The notes beneath the pieces were generated by a model, which worked only from the letters and a program-made list of their open reading frames with translations, had not been told where the DNA came from and ran no database searches. Below are positions 1 to 11,358 of a stretch of 64,000 bases of DNA, one piece after another. Source of the DNA: Lepidostoma basale (taxonomy: Eukaryota; Arthropoda; Insecta; Trichoptera; Lepidostomatidae); NCBI GenBank assembly GCA_022606425.2, contig JAHDVF020000751.1:816501-880500 (forward strand), written 5' to 3'. The position numbers and the translations under genes were made by a program. The first letter of the stretch is position 1. Every line of letters starts with the position of its first letter.

Positions 1-252
1 ATGGATGGAGAAAGAATGGTTAAGAAAGTATACGTTAATGATGTAAATAGAGTACGGAGTCGAGGCAGACCGAGGAAAACATGACATGACCAAATTAATC
101 TAATTTTAAAAGTCGGTCATGTTAAAAGTCGGAAGAATCGACGTGCGTGTATGATTCGCTGTATGAATTTGGAGGAAGCTAGAGAGGTCTGCCAGGATAG
201 AGTAGTGTGGCGGTCCATTCTCTCTGCCTACCCCTGCGGGGAAACAGCGTGA
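1..252 (+). mobile_element. RTE-A2 3' end, cut by window edge
   Basis: C-terminal end of an RTE-like non-LTR retrotransposon polyprotein. It reads GRPRKT, then a TGA where other copies have Trp (near base 84), then the NRRACM and SILSAYPCGETA signatures and a stop at 250-252. The tail is the TTG-rich type of subtype A2. It is a dead fragment, and the rest lies left of the window. Confidence 0.8.
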
Positions 253-375
253 TGGTATGTTTTGTTTTGTTGTTATATTTATTATCAGTTATTATATCGC
301 CCTGAAGAAGGCTACTCGACATGGTTGGTACGACATAACGTGTTGGTTAGTTAGTTAGTTAGGAATATTTTTGTA

Positions 376-540
376 TGGAAGTGAAGCTTGGAATTGATAG
401 AAGAAGGATAAATGCCGTAGAAATGAGATCACGAAGAAGAATGTGCGAAAAAACATTATATATTAGGACAGAAGTATGTGGCGGTCCATTCTCTCTCCCA
501 ACCTCCCCGGAAAGACGGCGAAATAGTTTGTTTTACTATC
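376..540 (+). mobile_element. RTE-A fragment with internal deletion
   Basis: Starts in the YGSEAWN region, runs through the RRMCEKT segment, then jumps to the terminal VWRSILS-like segment, so about 300 bases of the usual 3' end are missing. A short (GTTA)n run at 343-361 lies just upstream and is probably the tail of another lost copy. Confidence 0.6.
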
Positions 541-764
541 GGATTAGTTCCAATTTGAAATGAAAACTTTAAGAACGAATTTGCTTCGTATAACGGGGGA
601 TAGAACAATATCGTTGAAGGTAAATCGATTGTCTGCGGTATAGAAAGTCGCAGGTTTGCTAAGGAGCTTTACAAATATGTTTCATTTTGTGGTTTGCCAT
701 ATAAACATGTTTACCCCTTTAATTTAATAATATTCCGATCTCATTGTTAATAATAAAATAAAAA

Positions 765-905
765 CTAACCATCGAGCCGTCTCGCTGAAGGGGTAGGCAG
801 AAAAAATATACCGCCACACTGTTATTTTCTGACAATTCTCTTGCTTCCTTAATTTCTGTTTATCGTGTTAAGCATGCACGTCTATTTCTCCGACTCACGT
901 TCAGC
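765..905 (-). mobile_element. RTE-A1 tail, degenerate
   Basis: Reverse-strand copy of the last ~140 bases of RTE-A, from a short TAAC run through the CCGTCTCGCTGAAGGGG boundary to the CGACGTGC-like segment. It has several indels. Bases 541-764 between this and the previous fragment show nothing I recognise. Confidence 0.6.
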
Positions 906-1046
906 AGTGAACGACAGACGACCGATAAGTTAGTAAGTAAGAAATACAAACAACCAAAACAGCCATCAAGCCGTTTCGTTTCGTGTTCTTAATATACATT
1001 TTGAAAAGATTTTTTACGTTTTTATTTTATTTTCATTATATTCTTG

Positions 1047-1525
1047 TGTCGACCCTTATGTATGGAAGTGAAGCATGGAACTGGCAAAAGAAGGATGAAA
1101 GTAGAATAAATGCAGTAGAAATGAGATCTCTAAGACGAATGTGTGGCAAATCTGTTTATGATAGAGTGACAAATGCAAGTATAAGAAGTTAATGTGGTGC
1201 GAATGAAAGTGTTATGAACAAAATAAGGAAAGGGTCATTAAGATGGTTTGGACACATGAAAAGAATGAGTGAAGACAGAATGGTAAAGAAGGTATATGTA
1301 AACGGCGTGAACGGAGCTTGAAATAGAGGAAGGCCGAGGAAAACGTGGCACGATCAAATCAATCAAATATTGAATGTCGGTCACGTGAGGAGTCGGAAAA
1401 ATCGACGTGCGTGCATAACAAGATGTATGAATGTAGAGGAAGCGAGAGACGTATGTCAGGAGAGAACAATGTGGCGTTCCATTCTTTCTGCCTACCCCTC
1501 GATGGTAAGTTAGTTAGTTTAGTTT
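1047..1525 (+). mobile_element. RTE-A1 3' end
   Basis: A ~480-base 3' piece of RTE-A with MYGSEAWNWQKKDESRIN, MRSLRRMCGKSVYDR and the GRPRKTWHDQINQ segment, then a TAAGTTAGTTAGTTT tail. A TAA after IRS (near 1190) and a TGA at 1319 break the frame. Confidence 0.8.
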
Positions 1526-1922
1526 ACAATGAAATTTTTAATAACAAATACATTTTTGTAAAGACCACGTGAGATCGCGAAAGAAAGGATGTGCGCGTAT
1601 ATAAATCATGTTAAGGATCTTTGAGAAGATTCACAACTTATAAAAACGTGGCGATTTATCCTCTCCGCCTATCCCTTTGGAGAATCCACGGCCATTCGCT
1701 CGTCTTTCACCCAGTCATCTTGATACGGGCATTTCATAAAACTTCAGACGTTAAATTTGATGATAACAATTGGATGTTTCGAAACGATTCGCTCTTGGGA
1801 AACCAGCAAAAATATTAAAATCACTTCAAATATTGCCACACTTCCCAAAATTATATGAACGCGTTTCGGGTTTCTTGCCTGGCGTGCATTGATATCACTT
1901 GCATACAAAAATAATATATTAA
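1526..1922. other. Unassigned spacer
   Basis: About 400 bases. A short stretch at 1640-1690 (RFILSAYPFGES in one frame) looks like a very decayed RTE-A terminus. The remainder, including a GCGTTTCGGGTTTCTTGCC block at 1862-1880, was not recognised. Confidence 0.3.
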
Positions 1923-2548
1923 ATAACTAACTAACTACCCATCACGCCGTCTCCCCGAAAGGGTAGGCAGAAAGAATGGACTGTCACACTTTTCTTTCCT
2001 GACATATTTCTCTCGCTTCCTTAACATTCATACATCGTGTCATGCACGCGCGTCGATTTCTCTGACTCCTCACATGGCCGACATTCAATATTTGATTTAT
2101 TTGATCGTGCCACGTTTTCCTCGGTCTTCCTCTATTTCTAGCTCCGTTTACATCATTAAAATATATATTTTTTACCATTATTTATTTATTTTTCTTTCCA
2201 TATGTCCAAACCATCTTAATGATCCTTTCATTATTTTGTTCATGACACCATCATTCGCACCGCATTCACTTCTTATATTTTCATTCGACACCCTATCATA
2301 CACAGAGTATCCACACATTCGTCTAAGAGATCTCATTTCTACTGCATTTATTCTACTTTCATCCTTCTTTTGCCAGTTCCATGCTTCGCTTCCATTCATA
2401 AGGGTCGGTAGAAGAACACCATCGTGCACTGCCATTCTAGCTTTTTTGGATAGGTTTTTGTTTTACTGATGCGGCACTCCATCCTTATCTTTTCGCCCCG
2501 CGGGAGACGCGTTGTGATGGGTTGCGAACCTCATCGCCACATAATATA
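1923..2548 (-). mobile_element. RTE-A1 3' end joined to element-B head
   Basis: On the minus strand the order is B-head hairpin region (2548-2464), a junction after ATCAGTAAAA, then about 540 bases of RTE-A1 3' end finishing in a TAAC/GTTA tail. The coding part is long-open (85 and 64 residues in two frames). Other B copies join the same head to only the last ~70 bases of RTE-A, so this looks like an alternative internal-deletion form rather than two separate insertions. Confidence 0.65.
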
Positions 2549-2733
2549 TTATATTTTAACCAGCTTACTTCGTCATTAGAAAAGCGATATCGTTCTATCG
2601 ATGTTAAAAGTATCATATCTACAAAATATGTCAAGATAAATAAATTAAAGATGAAAAAAAAATGGTTTTAATAAATTAAAAAATCTACCCACTAAGACCT
2701 TCGACCCAAACCTAATATGATAATACTAAAAAA

Positions 2734-3240
2734 CTAACTAACTAACTAACCATCACGCCATTTCCCCGGAGGGGTAGGCAGAGAGGATGGATCGCCACAA
2801 TGCTCTGTCCTGGCATACCTCTCGGGCTTCCTCTATATTCATACATCGTACCATGCACGCACGTCGATTATTCCGACTTCGAATGTGGCCGCCTTTTAGT
2901 AATTGATTAATTTGGTCATGCCATGTTTTCCTCGGTCGTCCTTGGCTTCTTTTTCCACCCACGCTGCTTGTGTACAACTTTTTAGCCATTCTACTCTCAA
3001 TTCGTTCCATATGTCCAAACCATCTCAAGGATCCTTTTAAATTTTTTCCATGATGTAGTCATCTGCCTTACATTTCTCTCTTATTTCATCGTTCGGTATT
3101 CTATCATACAACGTTTTCCCGCACATTCTTCTTAGTGATCTCATTTCCTGCTTTCATCCTTCTTTTGCCAGCTCCAAGCTTCACTTCCATACTCGAGGGT
3201 TGGCACTAGAACTCCGTTGTGTACTGCCTATTTTGATTCT
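2734..3240 (-). mobile_element. RTE-A3 3' end
   Basis: Subtype with the KLYTSSVGGKRSQGRPRKT and NQLLKGGHIRSRNNRRACM signatures, ending SAYPSGEMA followed by a (GTTA)n-type tail. The last 91 codons are open; upstream there are frameshifts around 3040 and 3150. Confidence 0.75.
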
Positions 3241-3738
3241 GTGGATATATTTGATAATACTAATTGTTTAATAATTTAAAAAATCATGAATTATTTTGCG
3301 ATTTTTGACCGGTTTCGGCAGCATCACATCTACGTTATGTTTCATATATTGAATAAATGCAGAAACTCTGATGCTTATAAAGTTTATTAATTAATTAAAA
3401 TAATATATTTTCGATAGAATATTATTTCAATTTAAATAAAATTAAATATTAGTAAGAGAATTAAGTTTATGTTTGTTTTGTAAAAAAACACAAAAATATC
3501 ACTTTTTGCAGATATTATTTAAACACCAACACACTTGATTTTGTATATAATATTTTATTTTTAGTATTTAATTTTTGTGAATTAATAATTTTGATTCTAT
3601 CATATTTGTATATGTGTTAATTATTTTTAATTTAATTTTTTTTTTGAACCTTTTAAAACACTCTACATCACTTTGCTACACTTCAGTACACTTTCAACTT
3701 TAACACCAAGACGTCTTTAGTGAACGACGTCTACAATG
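3241..3738. other. AT-rich spacer with ribozyme-like trace
   Basis: No coding signal. At 3308-3330 the minus strand reads GCUGCCGAAACCGGUC, the stem-II/GAAAC part of the hammerhead-like motif seen elsewhere, but the CUGANGA part is degenerate. The rest is AT-rich sequence I do not recognise. Confidence 0.3.
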
Positions 3739-3835
3739 TAACTGTCTCCGTGGTGCAGTGGTGTGAGCGATCGCTTGAGTTACGGTGCGCGGGTTCGAAA
3801 GTGCGAGCACACTTTCAAGCCCTGTTGAAAACTTA
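3739..3835 (+). repeat. tRNA-derived SINE head
   Basis: Shows a pol III A box (TGGTGCAGTGG at about 3753) and a B box (GGTTCGAAAGT at about 3792) with tRNA-like spacing, preceded by CTGTCTCCG. There is no foldable, complete tRNA, so a SINE is more likely than a tRNA gene. The 3' limit is uncertain and may extend to about 3890. Confidence 0.55.
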
Positions 3836-4056
3836 ACCTATTATTAAATAAAATAATTTTACTGCACTTTTTATTTTGTTTTTACACCGCTTTATTTGTT
3901 TCAACGAACCAATCGGTTTCGTTCAGGGTTACAGAAATTGTATAATTGATAGTCAAAAAATTCATTGTTCAAATGGACATTTTGGTAGGTAAGAACGTAA
4001 ATTTCCACGGTTCACATATATAGGAATATTTTTCGGGGTGAAACCGTGTTCCCTCC

Positions 4057-4094
4057 ACCAACGTTTCGGAGGCCCTTGCGGCCTCCATCATCAG
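4057..4094 (-). ncRNA. Hammerhead-like motif, long stem II
   Basis: Minus strand reads CUGAUGA, one U, then GGAGGCC paired with GGCCUCC across a GCAAG loop, then GAAAC. The core and 7-bp stem II are intact, but the expected GUC cleavage triplet is not clear (GUUGGUG follows). The family is known for Penelope-like elements; activity is not shown. Confidence 0.55.
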
Positions 4095-4103
4095 GGTGTT
4101 GAA

Positions 4104-4187
4104 TTTTTATTGTATCTCAATAGAGACGAAGAAACAAACTGGAAACTGAACATGGATGATCAAGGTGTGGACATTTTGGTAGTTTTT
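4104..4187. repeat. Family P terminal arm
   Basis: Carries TTGTATCTCAATAGAGACGA, the terminal motif of family P (full hairpin form at 37280-37506), followed by a segment that resembles the 24090-24155 copy in reverse. Confidence 0.55.
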
Positions 4188-4690
4188 TTTATCCCTTATG
4201 TATGGAAGCGAAGCATGGAACATGGAAAAGAAGGATGAAAGTGGAATAAATTCAGTAGAAATGAGATCTCTTAGACGAATGTGTGGATACTCTGTGTATG
4301 ATAGAGTGTCGAATGAAAATATAAGAAGTGAATGCTGTGCGAATGATGGTGTCATGAACAAAATAATGAAAGGATCATTAAGATGGTTTGGACATATGGA
4401 AAGAATGAATGAAGAAAAAATGGTAAATTTTTTTATCTGTTAATGATGTAAATGGAACCAGAAATAGAGGAAGACCGAGCAAAACGTGGCACGATCAAAT
4501 AAATCAAATATTGAATGTCGGCCATGTGAGGAGTCAGAGAAATCCACGCGCGTGCATGACACGATGTATGAATGTTGAGGAAGCGAGAGAAATATGTCAG
4601 GAAAGAAAAGTGTGGCAGTCCATTCTTTCTGCCTATCCCTTCGGGGAGACGGCGTGATGGTTAGTTAGTTCATAACTAACTAACTAACTA
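4188..4690 (+). mobile_element. RTE-A1 3' end
   Basis: About 500 bases from LMYGSEAWNMEKKDESGIN to SAYPFGETA, stop and (GTTA)n tail. A T-run expansion at 4427-4435 shifts the frame. The reverse-facing TAAC run and a TTTGA run at 4673-4717 mark tails of neighbouring elements. Confidence 0.75.
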
Positions 4691-4721
4691 ACAGGCAGGC
4701 TGATTTGATTTGATTTGAAAT

Positions 4722-5108
4722 AGTGTAGGAAACAAAGTTAATGGAACTATAAAAACGGTTATTGGAAACAAAAAATTATCATTGATAGCAAATATTCCAC
4801 TCCACAACGGAATTCTAGTTACAACCCTTATATTCTGTAATGTAACTGGCAGAAGAAGGATGAGAGCAAAATAACTCCGGTAGAGATGAGATCCGAGTAG
4901 TAGAGACGTACGAGTATGTGTATAAAATTATGTAAGACAGAATTTCAAGTGCTGATATCAGAAAGGAATGTAGAGCGGAAGAAAGTATTATTAACAATAT
5001 TACTGCGTTGTTTTGGACACACATAATGCATGGAAAAAGAAAAAAATGGTTAAAAAAGTATACGTTAACGATGTAAATGGATTACGAGTCGAAGCAGATC
5101 GAGAAAAC
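4722..5108 (+). mobile_element. RTE-A2 copy, left part
   Basis: Decayed A2 sequence from the GNKVNGTIKTVIGNK region to the VNDVNGLRVE region. It is interrupted at about 5109 by an RTE-H fragment and resumes after 5460. Confidence 0.6.
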
Positions 5109-5395
5109 TTCATCATCATCATCAACCGTCTGTCATCCACTGCTGAATGTATGTCTCTTCCAAAGCCCGCCTCCGCCCCCTATCTATTGCCACTCCCATC
5201 CATTTATGTCCAGCAATCCTCTTCAGATCGTCGGTCCAGCGGGCAGGGAGACGTCCAACTCTACGGAATCCTTTACGCGGTCTCCACTCCAGAACCCATC
5301 ATCCCCATTGGCTGTCGGTTCTCCGACAGATATGGCCAGCCCACCGCCACTTCAGCCCGCCTATCCGTAGAGCCACCTTAGTCACCTTGGTTTAT
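5109..5395 (-). mobile_element. RTE-H 3' end with (GAT)n tail
   Basis: Reverse-strand copy of the element also present in plus orientation at 36836-37050. On the minus strand it encodes a GRPP-rich C-terminal region of RTE type and ends in a (GAT)n tail at 5110-5124. It appears to be inserted in the A2 copy. Confidence 0.55.
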
Positions 5396-5665
5396 TGTCT
5401 ACAGAACGAAAGAGCCATGGTTGGAATAACCTTGAGGGACAGATTTAGAAACGAATTTATTCGAGAAAAACTTGGTACGATCAAATCAATCAAATTCAAA
5501 AGGTAGGCCATGTAAGAATTTAAAAGAATCGGCTTGCGTTTTTGACTCGCTTTATGAATGTGGAGGAATCTAGAGAAGTATATTGGGATACAGTAGTGTG
5601 GCGGTCCATTCTCCCTGCCTTCGCTTTCGAGGAAACGGTGTGATGGTTTGTTGTTGTATAAATAT
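5396..5665 (+). mobile_element. RTE-D scrap followed by RTE-A2 tail
   Basis: 5404-5465 encodes RAMVGITLRDRFRNEFI, typical of RTE-D. From about 5465 the sequence is A2 again (TWYDQINQI-like, then a VWRSIL-like end) with the TTG-rich tail. Confidence 0.55.
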
Positions 5666-5859
5666 TGTAAAAATTTAAATATTTTAGGTTCTGAAAGTGT
5701 CAAATATTTAAATATATGAGTTAAGTGATTAATATTCAGTTTCTATACTGGTTCAATTGTATTATAATTTTGTAGAAATTACATATCAGATGTTATACAC
5801 ATTTGCCTACATTAATTATTCATTATCCAGTAATCTATTATATATTACATACGATAAAC

Positions 5860-5975
5860 TTAACTTGAAACTTCGACAAAGAATGATTAAATGTTATATA
5901 CGGTCTGTTCTACTATATGGCTGCGAAACCTGGACTCTGAAAGTGGATGTAATTAACCGGTTGGAAGCTTTCTTA
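5860..5975 (+). mobile_element. Non-LTR RT thumb fragment
   Basis: Encodes LRQRMIKCYIRSVLLYGCETWT, the segment just after the RT palm in RTE-like elements, in an open frame that is cut at 5975 by the tail of the next RTE-A3 copy. Confidence 0.6.
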
Positions 5976-6432
5976 CTAACTAATTAACTACCCATCACGC
6001 CATTTCCCCGGAGGGGTAGGCAGAGAGGATAGATCGCCACACTGGCCTGTCCTGGCATACCTCTCGGGCTTCCTCTACATTCATACATCGTAACATGCAC
6101 GCACGTCGATTATTCCGACTCCGAATGTGGCCGCCTTTAAGTAATTGATTAATTTGGTCATGCCATGTTTTCCTCGGGCGTCCTCGGCTTCTTTTCCCAC
6201 TCACGCTGCTTGTGTACAACTTTTTAACCATTCTACTCTCATCCATTCGTTCCATATGTCCGAACCATCTCAGGTATCCTTTTTTAATTTTATTCATGAT
6301 GCAGTCATCTGCCTTACATTTTTTTCTCATTTCATCGTTCGGTATTCTATCATACAACGTTTTCCTGCACATTCTTCTTAGTGATCTCATTTCTATGGCG
6401 TTTATCCTGCTTTCATCCTTCTTTTGCCATGT
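5973..6432 (-). mobile_element. RTE-A3 3' end, open frame
   Basis: One of the best preserved copies: about 145 uninterrupted codons on the minus strand from WQKKDESRINAIEMRS through GRPRKTWHDQINQ to SAYPSGEMA and stop at 5995. The role of this C-terminal region in RTE-type proteins is not known to me. The open frame suggests a young copy. Confidence 0.8.
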
Positions 6433-6776
6433 GGAGTGCCATTCGAGATGTGGATATACCACAGAATGCTCCGTATACCGTGGATGTAATGCAGACGTAT
6501 TACAGAGAGCCAGAGCCAATAGAGAGCTGTTGTCTATTGTGCTAAGGGTCATGTGCTAAGGGGAGAAAATACCACCTCCTTCCATTGATATTAATTGGTG
6601 GAGTGATGTCGGAGAGTTGCTAGAAGACAACTGTCCTGGCTGCGGAACATCAAAGAGTGGACAGGAATTACAAGAGTTCAGAACCTGTTTCAAGTGGCGC
6701 AGGAAAGAGATGCCTTTGCTAAAGTGATCGCCAACGTTGGGGGGACTTGACACCACACAGAAAGAAGAAGAATACA
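6433..6776 (+). mobile_element. RTE-L 3' end
   Basis: Encodes a C-terminal region ending AQERDAFAKVIANVGGT and stop, then an (AAG)n tail at 6762-6772. The final ~40 bases, GTGATCGCCAACGTTGGGG onward, are shared with the non-coding element M at 29147-29524, the basis for calling L its likely partner. Confidence 0.65.
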
Positions 6777-6828
6777 TATTAATTTACTTAAAACTCCATA
6801 TTAATTTGCTTAAAAAATATTTATAAAT

Positions 6829-7545
6829 TCTGATTTTGAAAATTTGGTTTGGTTCATGTGGTGCTCCTGTAAATTTGAATATATTTCGTGTGTAAGTGAA
6901 TTGTTTTGGTCAATTTAATTGTTCCCGCACTTTATAATACAAAGTTAATTGTGACACGTAATACGTTTGTACTGTTTTGCTGTTAAAATTATATTCGTTT
7001 TTCGTTTTTATAAAGAATTTAGACGGGTGTAAAAATAAATTTTTCATTTGTTCCAATGGCAATTTGAATAATTTCTTCAATTTTATTTTTAAGTTCTTGC
7101 TGGTGAAGTGCCTAATTACAGCTAATTTAAAAAACGGTGGATACGTGTAACATGAATTAAATAAACACAAAAGTCCGGATCGTCCATGTCAACAAGTGCA
7201 ACATCGAAAAAAACATTATTTGCTAAATTAAAAAAACGGTGGATTCGTGGAACATAAATTAAATAGTCAATATGTGCACCATCTAAAAAGAAAAATTTGG
7301 GTTAAATTATTTTTAATTTGTTATTTTATTTTATATCATTGTGTTTTATATTATTTGTTTTAGATTTATTTTGTGGGTGTTGGACGTGCGCGGGAGATGC
7401 CTATTGGTGGTGATGAGGTTCGCAACCAATCTCACCGCGTCTCCCGCGGGGCGAAAAGAGAAGGATGTAAAAGTGTGACAGTCCATTCTTTCTGCCTACC
7501 CTTTCGGGGAGACGGCGTGATGGTTAGTTAGTTTGTCAAAAAAAT
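6829..7545 (+). mobile_element. Element B, longest copy
   Basis: Non-coding composite. 6829-7170 is the reverse complement of 28446-28755 and is weakly coding on the minus strand. Then come a conserved GGATCGTCCATGTCAAC segment, a GC-rich nested hairpin at 7388-7456 (CGCGGGAGATGC pairing with GCGTCTCCCGCG), and the last ~75 bases of RTE-A1 with its (GTTA)n tail. The shared tail implies mobilisation by RTE-A1 machinery. Other copies lie at 16328, 30208 and 37748. Confidence 0.7.
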
Positions 7546-7751
7546 ATTTATGGTTTCTTGAATATTGGCGTAAAATTATTCATAAATTTTCGATGTAAAA
7601 TTTGCATATAAAATTATCTATAAGAATTATAATTTACGTTTCTAGAAGTTTCATAATATTTTACGGGAAAAACATGGAACATTTGAAAATGCTTTAGCAG
7701 GGCTATGTATTACATTTTATTACATACTCGTTACTTGATCTGCCTCTAAAG

Positions 7752-8700
7752 GTCCATTTACACTGAACAGTCATCAGCCGATACCGACACGTCACGCGTT
7801 TGCGTTGAGCAAATAATCGTTTGGTTTGTTTTGATGGTGTCTTGTTACTTTTAATTAATGCCGATTCCGTTCATATTACATTTAATTTCCGAGATAATCG
7901 CTTTCTCCGCGGCGAATTTAAATAATAGTAAAAAACTAACTAACTAACTTACTTACCATCACGCCGTCTCGCTGGAGGGGTAGGCAGAAAGAATGGAACG
8001 CCACACTGTTCTGTCCTGACATACTTATCTCGATTCCTCTACATTCATACATCTTGTCATGCACGCACGTCGATTTTTCCGACTCCTCACGTGACCGACA
8101 TTCAATATTTGATTGATTTGATCGTGCCACGTTTTCCTCGGCCTTCCTCTATTTCTAGCTCCGTTCACGCCGTTTGCATATACCTTCTTTACCATTCTGT
8201 CTTCACTCATTCTTTCCATGTGTCAAAACCATCTCAATGACCCTTTCCTTATTTTGTTCATAACACTTTCATTCGCACCACTTTCACTTCTTATACATGC
8301 ATTTGTCACTCTATCATATGCAGATTTGTCACACATTCGTCTTAGAGATCTCATTTCTACTTCATTAATTCTACTTTCATCCTTCTTTTGCCAGTTCCAT
8401 GCTCCACTTCCATGCATAAGGGTCGGCACAAGAACACCATTGTGCACTGCCATCTTAGCTTTTTTGGATAGACTTTTGTTTGCGATGACAACTTTAAGTG
8501 CACCATTTAGTAAAAACGTCGTAAAAAAGAATTTTGTACTAAAAATATTGATAATTTTATTTAGGTACGTGCTTTCTTCGTGCAATCCCCAATGGTGATT
8601 TTATTATAGCATTTGAGATAACGAGTCGGCGAGATTCAAGGCTATTTTTATCGTGACGTGTCGGTATCGACTGATGACTGTCCAGTGTAAATAGACTTTA
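7752..8700. mobile_element. MITE with ~50-bp terminal inverted repeats
   Basis: The left end (CCATTTACACTGAACAGTCA) and the right end, reversed (CTATTTACACTGGACAGTCA), are inverted copies that continue through CGATACCGACACGTCACG. The interior was split by an RTE-A1 insertion at 7935-8520. The target duplication is not clear, so the superfamily is not assigned. Confidence 0.65.
7935..8520 (-). mobile_element. RTE-A1 3' end inside MITE
   Basis: Minus-strand copy from the KVVIANKSLSKKAKMAVHNG segment to a (GTTA)n tail, with long open stretches (120 and 64 codons in two frames). It sits inside the 7752-8700 MITE and is therefore younger than it. Confidence 0.8.
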
Positions 8701-9965
8701 AGATTGCCAAAGAAAGTGAATCGTACTCTATACGGACCTGCTTACGATGTTGGTGAACAATGGGGCATACAGTTTCACCGCCTTACTCATTGTCCCGAAA
8801 TGGCGCCATTATCACATTCGTGTGGTCACCCATCAATAGATGTTATGGATGAAATACAATACATTAATATTCTAAGCGCCAGTCAGTTAGTCAATCAATA
8901 GGGTCGAAGCACCAGTATTTGACCGCCCCCCAGTAAATGACCGTTGGTTAATAAAACAAAATATATTAAGAATTGCTCTACGTGTCCAGTCAAAAAACTT
9001 TGATCCCAAGAAACTATGACAAAAGAGGTAGGCAGAGACAACTGTTGGTAAGAAACAAAACTATCAGTTTTGAACTGTGCCTTGTCAAACGGTAAAAGTG
9101 CGTCTTCCCGTTGTTATTTTGAGATTGTAAGTTTTTTTATAAGAAAAAGTGTGAAAACGTATTGAAGCAGTTATAAAAAAAGGAGGAACAACAAAGTACT
9201 GATTTTGTTGGTTTTTGATAATTGTTAGTGTTATATACCTATGTAATTTTATTTAAAATAAATATGTGTTTATTTAAATTATGTGAGCATTTTTGATTTT
9301 TGTGACAAAAAATCGAATATCTACAAATTAACTCTAAATTTAAGAAAATAAAATGTTTGATCCCTAAGAAGACACTTTTCTTGCAGATCATCTTTAAACA
9401 GTGTTGCTTAATAATTTGGAGTGAAAAGCTATCAAGGAATCACAAAAAAATTATATAATTACAAAAAACCGATATTTTAAGTGTGAAAAGATTTCTGTGC
9501 TCGCTACTGTACTTCCTAAATAAATAAAAATTATCAACTTATTTGGAATTCCACCATTCACGCTAATGTTGTACGCAGTTGTGCTTTCTTCTTTTTCGAA
9601 AATCACCTAGGATTATTCACATACATCATCAAATCATATCGCTTGAAGATCTCATACATACTAGACACCAGGACAAATAGTTCAAGCTTGTTGTCTGCAA
9701 GTAGGATAGCGTTTTAATTATAAAACGGACGTATCCATTTCTATTTAAAATAATACTTAATAATTATCTTCCGAGCAATAAAAGTGAAATGGACGACTGT
9801 TTTGAAGGGCAATTCAAAATTTACTTTCAAAATTTCTCACAATTGACCCTAAAGTAGAACGCGGGAGCATCGAACCATGGAACTGGAAATATTTGTTCTG
9901 ACCTGAAGGTAATTGACCGAGACCCCTTTTTATCTTATAAAATTTAATTTCATTTAAACATAGAA
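8701..9965. other. AT-rich spacer, nothing recognised
   Basis: About 1.3 kb without repeat signatures that recur in the window, without a long open frame and without splice-consistent coding. It could be unique intergenic or intronic DNA. Confidence 0.4.
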
Positions 9966-9974
9966 ATTTTAAGA

Positions 9975-10265
9975 CATGGCCATCGCAGTAAGATTATGAT
10001 TTATAAAGCAATCTATAAGACCAATAATAACATATGGCTTTAAAGCAAGGGCAGACACAGTCAGGGCCAAACAAGTTCTGAGGACTTCCGAGATGAAGAC
10101 ACTGATGATGATAGCAGGTAAGACATTAAGAGATCGTGAGAGAAACACCAAAATAAAGTGAGGTTGAGGATATTAATATTACATGGAGTAGACAGCGAAT
10201 GAGGGATTGATATGGTGATAACCAAATAATGGACACCACCAGATTCCTCTATATTGCACTTCAAA
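9975..10265 (+). mobile_element. RTE-E fragment
   Basis: Decayed segment encoding pieces of the RTE-E signature (RPIITYG, RADTVRAKQVLRTSEMKTL, then GKTLRDR). Two frameshifts and a TGA at 10159 break it. Confidence 0.65.
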
Positions 10266-10284
10266 TCAAATAAAATCTTAAAAA

Positions 10285-10490
10285 GATCTTCTGCTTAATG
10301 CTTAATAAAATACAATCTTCATAGATGGCGTTAGTGTGTAGATTGAAAAAACTACCATGTAAAGGGTGGTCGTACAGATTAACATATATACAACTTCCAA
10401 AAATTTGTCAGACAGGTCATAAGTCCTGTAAACACCCCGATCAACCATATTCTATTTCCAATTTGCATCTTTGTCTCTATTGAGATACAA
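10285..10490. repeat. Family P fragment
   Basis: Contains the CATAGATGGCGTTAGTG, AACTTCCAAAAATTTGTCAG and GTCATAAGTCCTGTAAACACC blocks and the GAGATACAATTGATTC end that recur at 23800, 31260 and 59690. Confidence 0.6.
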
Positions 10491-10491
10491 T

Positions 10492-10835
10492 TGATTCAAA
10501 TCAAATTAGTTTATTTTCTCAAAAGATATTACAAACAACAATTATAGTTTAAGGCATCTGTTGAGAACAGGTAAAATATAATAAATATATAATACCAGCA
10601 ACGCATGAGAGATGGTTCGACATTAGGAATACAAGATACTCTCCAAAGTCAAGAGTATTTGTCTTCTGAACGTGCTTTTACGAAAATGAAAGACGTCGAT
10701 CTCCGAAGCGATCATGTTCAGCAGTTTGATTGCTCTTCCCACTGGCATCACTTCAAAATCAGCCTCACGGAGTTGTCCTTGTGGAAGACCCCTAAAACAG
10801 GGGTCTCTATTTCCAGCCATCGCCTACCTTGGGGT
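10492..10835 (-). mobile_element. Family I 3' end plus RTE-E scrap
   Basis: 10492-10765 is the 3' end of a jockey/CR1-like element (short TTTGA-type tail, then the GAACGTGCTTTTACGAAAATG region). 10765-10835 matches the GRPP segment of RTE-E. The two are directly joined. Confidence 0.55.
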
Positions 10836-11300
10836 TGGCCGTGCAACACAATGAGTGGGTGTCTGGATGTATCCATTCATTTCACGTGTGAATGTGTCTT
10901 CTCTTTTGCCTCTCCCATCAAACGACATCCTAGATCTGCATATTTCACTTATCAAATAACCTGTTGTATTCATATTTGGAAAGTATCGGGAAACTTCCAC
11001 ATTAAGTGTCCAAGTAATGTCTAAATAACCAGCAAAATTATTACATTGCAGCTAAACAATCCTTCTGATAGAAACTAAGAAAGCTAAGAAATCTTCTTTT
11101 TTCCTAGCTTTGTCCCATTTACTTGGGGTCGGCTCTTCTTGTATGGCGTCTCCAGGACTTATAAGAGGTATTGGCCATATTTGAAGTTTTTTGATTCGGC
11201 TTATTGTTATTTCGACCGGTTGCCACCTGAGACCATGACAGTAACTCTTCTCACTGACTGGGACTTAGGATACCATCGAAGCTAAGAAATATATAAAATA
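10836..11300. other. Unassigned spacer with possible repeat
   Basis: 10836-11090 was not recognised. 11095-11290 contains TTTGTCCCATTTACTTGGGG, a block reminiscent of dispersed insect repeats, but no second copy occurs here, so I leave it unclassified. Confidence 0.25.
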
Positions 11301-11358
11301 ATAAAAGAGAATCATTAACTTATTGAACGCTAAGGCATTCTTCTTCTCCGGTCTCAAT

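Noticed and set aside
343..361. TTAG runs as insect telomeric repeat
   Set aside because: The insect telomere unit is TTAGG; these are tetramers and always follow the GGCGTGATGG end of RTE-A1 or element B, so they are retrotransposon tails.
5013..5506. Overlapping plus-strand open frames of 97-122 codons
   Set aside because: They are antisense readings of the minus-strand RTE-H fragment.
7388..7456. HDV-like ribozyme at the element B head
   Set aside because: The block forms nested hairpins, but I could not place the double pseudoknot or catalytic strand expected of an HDV-like fold.
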